From Isoetes taiwanensis (lineage: Eukaryota; Streptophyta; Lycopodiopsida; Isoetales; Isoetaceae), in contig JAJEKV010000097.1 of assembly GCA_021234155.1 (NCBI GenBank), positions 1 to 64,000 of the forward strand: a stretch of DNA of 64,000 nt. The letters are read 5' to 3'. The position numbers and the translations under genes are program-made. Shown in pieces: positions 34,701 through 45,485 of this stretch. Each line of letters opens with the position of its first letter. The first letter of the stretch is position 1. Below the pieces are notes generated by a model, which saw only the letters and a list, made by a program, of their open reading frames with translations, was not told where the DNA came from and did no database searches.

Positions 34701-35990
34701 AGCTGCTAATGATAATTTCATCCTCAGGCATTGCACAACAAGGAATCGAGCAGTTTATGGATAGATTTTGCAGGCTAAATTTCAAGCAAATTTAACTGAA
34801 GTTACAACTGTTTTCTGGCATGTTTCTTTTGCTTTTACAGCTTAGATGAAGTTTGAATGAAGTTACTAGAGTTCATGGTTTCAATCTTATTTAAAAGGGA
34901 CATCAACTTATTATTTTGCCATGTGTTTTCCAGCTGAGGAGGATGTAATCTGGTGATAAGAACTCATTCATGCTGGATTAGGTCTTTTATGTATGGCATA
35001 TGCTTTTAATTATTTTGCTTTCTTTGTTTTATAATATTGTGCTTCTTTAGAAGATCTGCCATATAGACTAAGTTATGAACCACCCTTTCATAACTAACTT
35101 AGAAACTGTAGCTGCAGCTAATGACATTGAACACAAATAAAAAAACGACACTTTTTATAGAATCATTATTCCACTATCATTTGCAGCTTAAAATCTACTC
35201 TGGCCATGCCAAAGCAACAATTTGAAAAAACTGCAAGCAAGAGCTTTCAAACAGGGCGAAGAGCCTGCTTACCGAGGAGCTAAGAGCTTCCAGGTTTTGA
35301 ATGTTTTGGATAATAGGAGACAAGATGTGGTGTGTTTTATTGAGAATATTATTGGCAGGCATTATGGAGACAATACTGAAATTGTTTGGAACTAATGGAG
35401 AACTCTGCCAGCTTTTTCAACACATGGGCTACAAATCGTTTAATTTCAACTCTTTGTGTCTCATTTGCAAGCCTAAATGTGTTTTTTAACTATGGAAAAT
35501 ATCCTAAAAATGTTCATTGAGATCCAAAGGGCAACCATTGTCTTTCATTTGCAGAATTGAGTTTCCTTTCATTTGCTACTTTGAATGAATTTTTGCTTTG
35601 ATGTAAATCTGGACTCTTTATCATCTTCAAATTTGCTTTGATATAAATCTGGACTCTATCATCTTCAATATCGTGCATTCATAAACCTTATGTATGCAGA
35701 TGCACATTTCTAATGTTAACCAAATAATTTTGCTTCCTATGGATGTTCATCATATACATTTGCAACAGTGTAAGTTGTCGACATTAAAACGTGATACCCT
35801 AAAGTTGGTAGCTATATATTGAGAAAAATATGCATCTATTACGGGTAGAGGAATAAGTTTATTTTTTGTGGTGTATAGGCATACCTAAATCTAATGAGTT
35901 GACAACAAGATCCTTATTTGGCATGGCCTTATATACATGCAAGGTATCCTTTTCCATGTAATGTATCTATTGCAAGGTATTCTCAAGAGC
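31761..35990. other. No firmly recognised gene; a few spliced-exon-like blocks
   Basis: GC is a little higher at 32100-33000. Exon-like blocks with consensus sites occur on the plus strand: 33947-34052 (after CTGTAG, before GTAATT) and 34141-34284 (after CTCTGCAG, before GTAATTG). The second reads AMPGKQLLQLRHVIAKPARF. I do not recognise a product. A 30-bp imperfect repeat (AGCAATTTCTAACAAGTAAT type) lies at 34068-34125, and an imperfect tandem pair GAATAGGAAGAC...ATATTTTGAAGCTT lies at 34470-34563. It could be the remains of a non-coding or rapidly evolving transcript. Confidence 0.35.
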
Positions 35991-36019
35991 ATATTCTCTA
36001 ATATTCGTTGCAGTCTTTA

Positions 36020-36300
36020 TTTAGCTACGAATCAATGGCACCCGTCCCAGTATATGTTCATTGAAAAAGGCATTCTATAGATGCTGAGATTGTTACTGGA
36101 AAGAATATTGGAAGCAAGAGTGTTTATATTTCAAATTCCTTTGGTGCCTAATAATGCAGAACTTCCATTCCAGTTTGAACGCATGCAATTTCTACTGTGT
36201 CCTTGGTATGATAATCAACAAGTCCCAGGACCAGACAATGAAAATGGTTGGTTTGTATTTGCCAAATCCAGTATTTAGTCATAGACAACTCTATGTGGCA
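36020..36300 (+). pseudogene. Helitron Pif1-like helicase, C-terminal fragment
   Basis: In changing frames, the plus strand reads [16 protein letters not shown], then [30 protein letters not shown] and [14 protein letters not shown]. These match the last helicase motifs of plant Helitron Rep/Hel proteins (AELPFQFKRRQFP, INKSQGQTL, VFSHGQLYVALSR). The key Gly in SQGQT is Asp here. At least two frameshifts are present. A piece from the opposite end of the helicase region lies downstream at 37084-37443. Confidence 0.88.
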
Positions 36301-37083
36301 CCCTCAAAGAGCTCAAGATATACAACAAATATTGTATACAAGCCACTATACTATCTAATACGAACATCTCTACTTGCAGGACACTATAACAAGTTATCGA
36401 AGAGACAACATAAAATAATTAGGTATTAAAAAGCATATTTGTAATAGTTTTCTTAGATGATTAGCCCTTCAACATACAATCTTCAATCTTATTGGCTTTC
36501 AATACTTATCCTAAAGAACAGTAATACTTTTTGTAACCTATTGCATGAGTTCTGCAAATGACACACCTATAGCAATAGTATTTAGATAATGCACCTAAGT
36601 GTTGGCGAGTCCAAGTTGCAAATAACACGCATTAGCAATCAACACCTAGGGATGCTGGAACACACATTTGTTATGGCACCACAAATGGACTGCCACAATA
36701 TGGCTTGGCATACTTACATTCCTAAATACAAGCATCTTCTATATGAACTTGGTTCTATATAACAAAATAATGCATTTGGGTTGTGCCATATAATCCATAG
36801 CTAACATTGTACTTCAAGTGCTATATCAATGTTGAGGTAAGGTCATTAAATATTTCTACAAGTATGTCTACAAAGGGCCAGATATGATCAATGTGAACTT
36901 AGACACAACGAGTGATGGTGCATCACTAGCAGAGCACCCACCATAAACTATGATGAGGTTGAACAATGTTTGAATGCACGCTACTTCTCATCTTCTTAAG
37001 CATCATAAAGAATTCTCTCATATAAAATACAACAACAGTTTTCTCATGTCAATGGATCTCACAATGAAACAAGACTATACTAT
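36301..37083. other. No recognised gene
   Basis: AT-rich spacer between the two Helitron helicase pieces. No coding signal. Confidence 0.45.
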
Positions 37084-37443
37084 AGAGAAGGTATGAGAGT
37101 GGACACTATAAGAGGTAAGAATAACGGGACAAAGTTGGCAGCCTTTTTTGAGATGAATGCACCTGGAAATAGAGAGGCTACTCAATTGCTCCACCATGAT
37201 TTTCTTAAAATTCTTACCAATGATAAATCCAGTAGAAAATGGCAGGTTAGATCCAACAATCAGAAGCTTTCCATTATTGGATGCATGTACTTTGTTAACT
37301 CTTCAGAAGGAGAGCGATACTATCTACGGCATTTATTGACTCGCGTGACAAGTGCAATTAGTTTTGAAGATTTACGCTCTTTCAATGGGGAGTTGTGGGG
37401 CATGCCACCACAATTGCAGCACATATTTGCGGTACAAAAATAA
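37084..37443 (+). pseudogene. Helitron helicase, region upstream of the ATPase core
   Basis: Plus-strand frame reads TKLAAFFEMN, LLHHDFLKIL, IGCMYFVNSSEGERYYLRHL and TSFEDLRSFNGE. These match the conserved block between the Rep and Pif1 ATPase parts of plant Helitron proteins (AFFExN...YxxFP...IGRMYFVxPxxGERYYLRxLL...SFxDLRT). The frame is open for about 115 codons and ends at a stop. It belongs N-terminal to the fragment at 36020-36300 yet lies downstream of it, so the order is reversed. Confidence 0.88.
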
Positions 37444-38400
37444 TTACAAATCGACGTTAAAGGCCAAGAATACATGGTAGGATATTAGCCCGGCAACGCC
37501 GGACACACGTTTATAATAGCTACAGAGTTCTCTGATAAAGATCTTCAACAGGTAGCAGTGGCTGTGTCCTTGTTTCAAAGAAGAGAAATATGGCAGAGCT
37601 TTTTTATAAATTTGGCCTTCGAAGGAGGAATACAATAAACCTGCTAGCTTGCTGTTAAACCCGAGTCTTTGGATCAGCGAGCAAGCAAAACTATGATGAT
37701 GCAGAATGAATGGCAACGAAATTGGCAAGGCTACAAACACTCAATATTTTGATTTCCAGTACAAACTATTGACTCCTATCCACAAGCCTTGAAATTAACT
37801 GCAACCAGAGCTCTTTTTGGGGAATAAAACTCTGCTCATAAGAACATAGTCCCACCAGGAGTGCCAAAAGATGTTGGCGTATGTGGAGCTATACATCAAC
37901 GATCTCTATTTTGTTTCTTTTTGTAGAAATATTAATGCCAATTAGCATATGACAGAGTGATCAAGCCGAACTAGATAATAACAATAAATGTACAAATTGA
38001 ACTAATTCCAGCTTTTTCAACATAGTTCTTCAACATTCAAAATACATAAAGGACAGCAAACCGGTCATTAAATGTAGAGTAGCACCTTGTAAATATCTTC
38101 AACCTTCCTTACTGTTAAAGCAGAGATTGCCCTCCTGTTCACAAGCTTTTAGAGTAACCCGGCAAAATGAGCTATTTATCTGTATGCGTATTCATAGAAT
38201 TATTTGAAAGATCTTAGACAAGCATATACTGTCTCCTTCTGCAATACTAAAACCTGTAAAATTGTTCTTCATCTTCATGGTCAAGGTTGAATGAATTCCA
38301 TAAATAGGAGCTATTGTTTTTCTCCTGAGCCGTGGATCGTGCCTCTTTTTTGCATTTTCGTATTCAGTTCCCTTCATCATGACTATTGTTGATGGTGGTT
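37444..38400. other. No recognised gene
   Basis: No assignable coding, RNA or repeat signal. A short (TA)n lies at 38407-38432 just beyond. Confidence 0.45.
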
Positions 38401-38449
38401 TGGATATATATATATATATCTGATATATATATGTTCTTATGTTTGTCCT

Positions 38450-38650
38450 CCTAAATCCGACCGTTGATCCGAGATCCTACGGCTCACGTGGCTTTGGGAC
38501 GTATCCTACGGCCCAGATGGCTTGGGAGTTTGTGTATAGACTATATGTAAGCGATCCTACGGTCCAGGTTGATTTGATCCTGATCGTCGGTCCGAGATCC
38601 TACGGCTCACATTGCTTTGGGACACATCCTACGGTGCACATGGCTTTGGG
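38450..38650 (-). repeat. GATCCTACGG repeat block, distal part
   Basis: Five copies of a (GA/T)TCCTACGG(C/T)(C/T)CA core are spaced 35-60 bases apart. A segment of about 80 bp (38538-38615) recurs at 40258-40335 on the other side of a LINE remnant, in the same orientation. Confidence 0.75.
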
Positions 38651-38655
38651 AATTA

Positions 38656-40200
38656 TAATAATAATAATAATTTATTTACGTCCAACAAAGACCCATAGGT
38701 CATGGGACAAACTTTACTGTATTACATCATTGCTTCTTTTGAAATCATCTAATGTACTTCATTAAGCTCCACGCTCGCAAGAAGTTCTCTGATAAATTTT
38801 GCCACTTGACATATTGTGGAAAATTTTTGGAAAAGAGTCACCAAAGTCTCAAGACTCGGTTTACACGAGAATACCTTTGCCCAAGTGCCTCAAACCGGGC
38901 GTTGAAATATAGCATGCAATTGTTTCTATGTCTTGCCCGCATCCACATACCCTTGCTTCCCTAGGAAGACCAAACCACCTCCCTCTTTCAATCATGAGAT
39001 GATGTGAGCTCATGCGCATCCGAGCAATCCCCCGTATCATCCCTGGGTGCATATCCTTATGTCGAAGGTATAATTGTATGCCATGTTTTGCTTCCGTGGA
39101 TTAAAATCGCCAAATAATATTCAACTTTTTTTTTCCACAAAAACCGAACATACCGCTCAAATGCCTTCTCTTTAAATGCCTTCCCAAAATCAGCCATGGT
39201 AAGGTGCAAACGTGATGACCATCTATGGATATCTTTATGCCAACTTGTTTTCCCTCTTTCCCCAATTCATTTGACACCTTGATTGCCACACTTACTAATG
39301 ATGTATCTTCGCTTTTCTATTTAAATAGCGAACAGTTTGCCATACACCTTGGATTTCCAACGGATATGCTCCACTCTCTAGTAACAAGACCTCATATGGT
39401 AATCGACCTTTTGACCTTGAGAACCATGTGCGCAAGTTTTTTGTATCCGCTCTAATGCATTCCACTTCCCCTTTGGCAAAGAAGGCCCCCATAGTTCAAC
39501 AGCGTATAAGGCTACTGGCATTACTAATGCATCGAACAAGCGTTTCCAGATTGTCCATGAGCGCACACTTGCTTGTCTTCCGTGATTGAGCATCATGTAA
39601 AAAGCCTTCCATGCGGCTGAAATACGGTAGTCAACACCTTGGGTCCAAGATCTCCTTCCAAAGATAAATCGTATGGCCCAAGTATTTGTATGAGTTGGTC
39701 CGTTTCTATCCGTTCCCCTTGGTATGTCACATCAACCTCCATTCTTCCAAAGCATACAATTTTTGTCTTATTCAAGTTAATCATTAGGCCAAACCGATTG
39801 CAAAAATCAGCAAGTGTCCGCCAATTGAGTGTGCATGTCTTCTTGTGTGTATGCAGATAGCAAAAGGTCATCGGCAAAAGCAATAGCACTACCAATTCTC
39901 GATACAATCGGGGAAATATGCAACCATGAGATCGGAGGAAGCTCTCAAGTTGGTCCACATACAAACCAAATAAGGTAGGTGACAATTGGGCAGCCCTTGC
40001 TTCACGCCTACATCACTGGATATTGCCTCTGTCATTCCGATTGGAGTTCTCACTCTTCCTTGTACATTTTGATAAAGCCTTCCAACCGCTATGACCCACT
40101 CTTTTGGCACCCCAAGACCTATCAATCTGTCCATTAGTTTACGCTTTGGCACAAGATCAAAAGGCCTTTCTTGAAATCAATGAAGCAAAACAAATTAAAG
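38656..40200 (-). pseudogene. Non-LTR retrotransposon (LINE) RT remnant
   Basis: Minus-strand frames, in order: LIGLGVPKEWVIAVGRLYQN, then VRTPIGMTEAISSDVGVKQG (40120-40000), then LSPTLFGLYVDQLESFL-like text (39985 onward). The YADD catalytic block is replaced by LLLPMTFCYLHT. NRFGLMINLNKTKIVCFG is followed at 39560-39480 by RLFDALVMPVALYAVELWGP. The C-terminal SSHHLMIERGRWFGLPREAR with Cys residues ends near 38870. It is 5' truncated, with multiple frameshifts. On the minus strand it ends in an ATT-rich tail (38656-38680), as in microsatellite-tailed LINEs. Confidence 0.85.
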
Positions 40201-40257
40201 CTTTATTCTTAGACTTGGCCTCCTCTACTAAAGCTCTTAATGTGATCAAATGATCAA

Positions 40258-40440
40258 GTTATATGTAATCGATCCTATGGTCCAGGTTGTTCTTGATCTT
40301 GATCGTCGATCTAGGATCCTACGGCTCATGTTGCTTTAGATTTTTGCCACATGGCACGATCTCGGCCCTTGATCGGGTCCAAGATCCTACGGCCCACGTT
40401 GAATGCTCATCCTTTAAGGAAAGGCTTTTAAAATTTTTAT
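40258..40440 (-). repeat. GATCCTACGG repeat block adjoining a tRNA-like head
   Basis: Same motif family as 38450-38650. On the minus strand it directly follows the tRNA-like segment at 40443-40507, so it may be the body of a SINE. Confidence 0.65.
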
Positions 40441-40442
40441 GT

Positions 40443-40507
40443 TGTGTGGGGGATTTGAACCACGGTCATTGACCCTGGCCCCCATTCTAACCACTAGACC
40501 AAGCATT
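40443..40507 (-). repeat. tRNA-derived SINE head with Pol III promoter boxes
   Basis: Minus strand begins GCTTGGTCTAGTGGTTAGAA (A-box region) and contains GGTTCAAATCC (consensus B box GGTTCRANTCC), correctly spaced. The rest does not fold into a complete modern tRNA, so I call a SINE head rather than a tRNA gene. Confidence 0.65.
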
Positions 40508-40569
40508 AATTCTATGAACAAAATATGTTTCAAATATACTTAAGGGTAACAATCCAGTTAAGATAAAAT

Positions 40570-41290
40570 GGAGTATAACATTCTAACTAGTTCAAAAGAG
40601 TTCTAGAATGTTCTGGAAGGCTCTAGAAAGTTCTAGAATCTTCTAGAAAGTTCCAAAATATTCTAGAAAGTTCTAGAACATAACGGAGGGAATCTATGAA
40701 AATTCTTCCGTAAAAGTTTCAAATTGTTCTAATAGGTTCTAGAATGTTCGAGAATGTAGGAATCCATGGGAAGGTAAGAGAATTTAGGGAAATGCTTCCA
40801 GAAAGTTCTAGGATATTTTGAAAGTCTCAGAATGTTCCAGAAAGTCTTAGAATGTTCCAGAAAGCCTTAGAATGTTCTAAAAAGTTCTAGAATGTAAAGG
40901 AATCCAGGAGAATCTAACGGAATCTAAGAAAATCTCATAAAATGTGAGAGAATCTAGGAAAATGTTGATGTAAGGGAATCTCTTAAAATCTAGGGGATCT
41001 AAGGGAATCTTCATAAAATCTAAGGCAATCTAGGAAAATGTTGATGAAATCTTAGAGTATCTAAGGGAATCTTTATAAAATCTCTTTGAATCTCATATAA
41101 TGTAAGGGAACCTAAGGCAATCTCATAAAATCTAAAGGGATCTAAGGGAATTTAAGGGGATCGTCATAGAATCTTGGAGAATCTACGGAAATCTAATGGA
41201 ATCTAGAGGGAATCTTATAAAATTTAGAGGAATCTCCACGAAACCTCCAAGAGAACCTTGGTAGAATCTTAGAGAATCTATGAATTTAGA
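40570..41290. repeat. Degenerate array of TTCTAGAA / AATCTAAGG units
   Basis: From 40590 to 40900 roughly 10-bp half units alternate as TTCtaGAAtgTTCtgGAAgg, giving repeated inverted NGAAN pentamers. From 40900 the unit drifts to AATCTAAGGGAATCTCATAA. The second form recurs at 48880-49145 and, shorter, at 56335-56400. Confidence 0.8.
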
Positions 41291-41392
41291 GTATTCTCAA
41301 GACATTCTTTTAGAATGTAGGGCACGACAAGAACTTGCAGCATAGGAACATGCTAAAACTCGAACATGCACCGTAGGACGCATTAAATTTCT

Positions 41393-41395
<3 letters not shown>

Positions 41396-41473
<78 letters not shown>
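41396..41473. repeat. (TA)n microsatellite
   Basis: About 78 bases of pure TA repeat within a conserved GTATATATATACAATTAT context that is short in other copies of this repeat family (50230, 56530). Confidence 0.95.
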
Positions 41474-41476
<3 letters not shown>

Positions 41477-41758
41477 TATTTGAGGTCTACCAACATGGTG
41501 TAGAGATTGATCTCGGCCGTCCATCTCTGAGATGGACGGCCCAGACGGTGCCACCTCGTAACACCCCAAGCATCCCCCCTTATTTGGGGCTTTTAATCTA
41601 GGCCCTTGAAATTGGGGCATTTTATCTAGACCATCGATTAAAATTTTTGGGGTTTTTCATATGGGTCGTCGGATTTAAGCCCCCTTTATTTGGGGCTTTT
41701 CATATTGGCCGTCGGATTTGAGGATAATCTAAACTGTTCGAGCAGTAGTTTGTTGGGT
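41474..41758 (+). repeat. GC-rich repeat family R2, copy 1
   Basis: Starts GAGGTCTACCAACATGGTGT and contains the palindrome GGCCGTCCATCTCTGAGATG. It then holds several units of the form TTTATTTGGGGCTTTT + GGCCGTCGGATT. Closely similar blocks occur at 49900-50620 and 56510-57020. Confidence 0.85.
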
Positions 41759-41880
41759 ATGGCGACAGAGGCGGCTGTCCTGGACGTTGGATCCAAACTA
41801 GTGAAGGCTGGCAACCGATTTTCTCAGAAAGAGCCGATTTTTCTTTGCATTCTTGGATTTTGGCTTCAACTCTACGAATG
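41759..41880 (+). pseudogene. Possible actin-related protein N-terminal fragment
   Basis: An ATG at 41759 opens MATEAAVLDVGSKLVKAGNR, which resembles the N-terminus of actin-related proteins (xxVVDAGSKxLKAG, as in ARP7). Similarity ends after about 25 residues and no further actin motif was found. With so short a match the call is tentative. Confidence 0.35.
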
Positions 41881-42939
41881 CCTTTGTGGCAAAATTGGAG
41901 TTTTGCAAATATTTGGTATGCAAAGGGCTTCTGGCATGCATCTAAATCCGTTTGCCGAAATCCTCCCCGCCCATTTCGTTCCTCAGGAGTTTCATTAGAA
42001 TTCTTCGGATGCCTAGATCTCCTAGATCAGGTCGGAACTGCAGCTAATAGCCTGTGTTGCACCCAAAAACCAAGGGCCAGCCTTTTGGTTCTGTAAGCAA
42101 CGGGTATTATAGGCAAGAAGCTAGGCTTCTAGATTATTCTCTCTGTGGCCTTTTTTAATGTATTCCGTACTGGGAACTACTCATCTGGCTAGATTATGCA
42201 TTTCTAAGTAGCATGGGCTTGGTTGTGACATATGAATGGTGCAGATTGTGCAGGTTGGCAGCGGAATCGAAAGCACAACAGACGAATTGCTTGGCATTTC
42301 GAAATCAAAATAAGGTATGGTTGTTCTTGGCTAGGTTTTGTTTCTGAATGAGTTGCAATAACTTGCAGGTTGTGTGTAGATTTTCTTTGTGTGAAGTAGT
42401 GGAGTGCTCTTTCATTTATATACCATTATCACGATCTAGTGATGAATCCATCAACTAGTGCTTTCCTTTAGGGCCCAAAATTATCATCCCAGCACAGACC
42501 CCTCTCTGCTGCTTGTGCATGCTCATCAATGTCACCGATGTGTTCAAACTAGAAGCTAAGCAAATCCTTTGGACTGTGCAACTAGAATTGTGAGGTAAAA
42601 TCTGAAATTGCATGTTGGGCATGTCCAAGCTGCCTAATATAATGTGCAAGCCTGTCGGTAGGAGCCAGCACTTTATCGAATTTGGAAACCAGCACTGGCG
42701 ATTCTGAGCATTAACTAATGTCTATCTTTCATGGCTTCGTGTAACCAACTCAAAGCTTGCTGCATTTGATAGCTACAGTCACATTTTATGGTAAGAGAAA
42801 TAATTTGGACTAGCAGTTATCGAAACTTCTGCCATAGATGTTCACAATTGCATGCACATTTTCTTTTTTTAAGTGCATTTAAGTTCTTAAGCATCTTTGC
42901 ATTAGAAATTGAGACCGCATCTCCTTTCAAGGAAAACGA
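41881..42939. other. No recognised gene
   Basis: No assignable coding or structural signal. A short stretch near 42245-42310 reads QVGSGIESTTDELLGIS, which I cannot place. Confidence 0.4.
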
Positions 42940-43545
42940 TAAGTTCTTACTGCCAGCCAAAAAGCAAGCCTGGGATTTAGAAACATTCTGGTTTATTTGA
43001 CATGTTTACATAATGAATTTGAAAAATATGCACCTAACGACTTTGGTAGATCATTCTTTGAGCTTTTCAACGCATGCTCATATTTGAGAAACAGAGTTTG
43101 TTTGCTCAAGTTATGGCTCTCTTTCTACACTGCTGTAGAATTAGAACATCAAATGCATTTTGCCATGTTTGGCCCATTTACAGTAGGAATCTGAAATTTG
43201 TGTCCCTAGCAATATTCTTAGGTCTTCCCTTGATCTTTTCAATGGATACTCTTGCTGTGAAGATAGAGCTTGCATTTGAAAGTTATGTTAGATTTCTTAC
43301 AGCCAGTCAACAAGCTTCAAAATGGTGAAAGGTAAAGTTGCGGCTTTTTCCACAATAATATAGGTACCAGCTAATCCTCTTACTATTGCCATCTTTTGTT
43401 GAATGATTCAAATTTCCTCTGGCTTTTTCGCAGGTTATTTGTCCTTTATTTGTTTGTTTTTTGGCGTGGAGAAAATTTCTCCTTTCCAAGAATGCCACAA
43501 TCAGTCCATCTGCACATAGGTGAATGCCTTTTCCATCTCACTATT
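42940..43545 (+). repeat. 1.03-kb-period direct repeat, copy 1
   Basis: Very similar to 43975-44672 at a spacing of 1033 bases (for example CATGTTTACATAATGAATTT at 43001 and 44034). Relative to copy 2 it lacks about 85 bases after ACCAGCTAA (near 43375). Chance ORFs inside are conserved between copies only because the duplication is recent. Confidence 0.88.
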
Positions 43546-43877
43546 TGTAGGTTTGTTTGTAATGCTTCCACAAAGTAGCAAATCCTTATATGTAGGCAAG
43601 TGAATGTACAAAAGAAGCTGATTAATTTGTTGTTTGTTGGGGATGGAATAGGCAAAATGATCATTACGTGAAGCGAAGCAGGAATGTCCAACAAAGTGGG
43701 GTGACAAGATTCAACTCAGCCACGAGTAAGTAGCTCACAACTAAGCTTTTTCCAAGTTTCAAGCGCAAGATCTCTCCTGACAGTTCCATTTTAGTGACTT
43801 TTTTTTGGCTTCTGCGGTGATATCAGCTTGGAATTTCTTGGGAATGAACTTCTTGTGCGGTGATATCAGCTTTGAAT

Positions 43878-43995
43878 TTCTTGTGCACCTAGCAATATGT
43901 TTAGGTCTTCCCTTCATCTTTCCAAGGGATACTCTTGCTGCAAAGATAGAGTTTGCATTTGAAACTTATGTTTAAGTTCTTACTGCCAGCCAGAA
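43878..43995 (+). repeat. Third, partial copy of the repeat unit
   Basis: Matches 43198-43320 and 44230-44340 (CCTAGCAATAT...TTAGGTCTTCCCTTSATCTT), more diverged. It is preceded by a short tandem pair of GCGGTGATATCAGCTT at about 43816 and 43856. Confidence 0.75.
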
Positions 43996-44672
43996 AGCAA
44001 GCCTTGGATTTAGAAACATTCTGGTTTATTTGACATGTTTACATAATGAATTTGAAAAATATGCACTTAACGACTTTGGTAGATCATTCTTTGAGCTTTT
44101 CAACGCATGCTCATATTTGAGAAACAGAGTTTGTTTGCTCAAGTTATGGCTCTCTTTCTACACTGCTGTAAAATTAGAACAGCAAATGCATTTTGCCATG
44201 TTTGGCCCATTTACAGTAGGAATCTGAAATTTGTGTCCCTAGCAATATTCTTAGGTCTTCCCTTGATCTTTTCAATGGATACTCTTGCTGTGAAGATAGA
44301 GCTCGCATTTGAAAGTTATGTTAGATTTCTTACAGCCAGTCAACAAGCTTCAAAATGGTGAAAGGTAAAGTTGCAGCTTTTCCACAATAATAGGTACCAG
44401 CTAAGAGTTGCAGTTAAGAGACAGAAGTTCAGTTCATAATATGCCAGCAAGGTAAGCATATTTGGGCCAATGGGTATGTAGTCCTGGCCATGATCCTCTT
44501 ACTATTGCCATCTTTTGTTGAATGATTCAAATTGCCTCTGGCTTTTTTTTGTCCTTTATTTGTCCTTTATTTGTTTGTTTTTTGGCGTGGAGAAAATTTC
44601 TCCTTTCCAAGAATGCCACAATCAGTCCATCTGCACATAGGTGAATGCCTTTTCCATCTCACTATTTGTAGG
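43975..44672 (+). repeat. 1.03-kb-period direct repeat, copy 2
   Basis: Second copy of the block at 42940-43545, including the CTCCTTTCCAAGAATGCCAC segment near 44600 (43478 in copy 1). Confidence 0.88.
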
Positions 44673-45129
44673 TGTATATATTTGTTCAGCATGTTTGCAA
44701 CACATGCAAGCAGCATGATCTGGAGCACATGTAAGTGGCAGACAAGTAATTATTGGATTAGGCAACTATTGTTAAATTTACTCTGTGTTATTACATGAAA
44801 TACAATCATTGAAAGCTATACTACACGCGGTTAAGGGAATGAAGGGTTTAAATTTCTTTATCATATGAAACTCAAAGGCTTGGTAATTGACAAAGCAAGC
44901 TTTCTCAACCTCATGGATGCATGTGCCATTAATGTATGCACGTAAGAAGATACGTGCTCATTATTTTCGAAAATTATAACCATTATAGTTGCTCATTCTT
45001 TGTGATGACTACTTGGCTATTTCGAAAATTGTGATCCAATCCAACACAGCGGCTGATGGTGTCTATTTTTTCAGTAAATTTGTGATCCAACACAACCAGT
45101 AAATTTCCATGGAAATATGATCAAGGAAG
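44673..45129. other. No recognised gene
   Basis: No assignable signal between the direct repeats and the cupin fragment. A short internal duplication (TGTGATCCAA...CAGTAAATTT) occurs near 45030-45105. Confidence 0.4.
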
Positions 45130-45300
45130 GTCTTGTTGCTTGACTATACAAAGTGGGGGTTTACAAAGATGGAGCTAGCGAGCATGTTCAGTTTGAGACA
45201 GGCGATATTGCAGTTTTCCCCAAGGGAATGTCTTGCACTTGGGATTGTCTAGAAGTCTTGAAAAAATACTACCCAATGCACCCTTAATGAAAAGCATTCA
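45130..45300 (+). pseudogene. DUF861-type (RmlC-like) cupin fragment
   Basis: After an in-frame stop, the plus strand reads VGVYKDGASEHVQFETGDIA and then VFPKGMSCTWDCLEVLKKYY. This is the second cupin motif of plant DUF861/Cupin_3 proteins (GDLVVFPKGMSCTWDV...KHY). Only the C-terminal third is present. No metal-binding first motif was found. It begins a series of plus-strand gene fragments. Confidence 0.82.
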
Positions 45301-45485
45301 GGTTTGGCCAAGTAGAGTGTGCATATATTTTGGCCGAGGTGATTGCATCACCTTTGCTCACATTTCTTACAGGTAGAAACTTTTAAAAACCAAGTTTGTA
45401 TTACAAGATCGGCATGATTTATTAGGCATGCAAGGTGTATCCATGCATGGACTATCGCAGATGGTTTAGAATCTGATATCACCTT

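Noticed and set aside
40443-40507. Functional tRNA gene
   Set aside because: Pol III boxes are present but acceptor and anticodon stems do not pair convincingly, and it continues into a repeat body; called a SINE head.
41392-41620. Poly(Ile-Tyr) open frames on both strands
   Set aside because: Translation of the (TA)n repeat and flanking R2 repeat.
42997-43328. Two overlapping frames conserved between 42997-43328 and 44030-44361
   Set aside because: Conservation in several frames at once reflects recent DNA duplication, not protein constraint; no domain seen.
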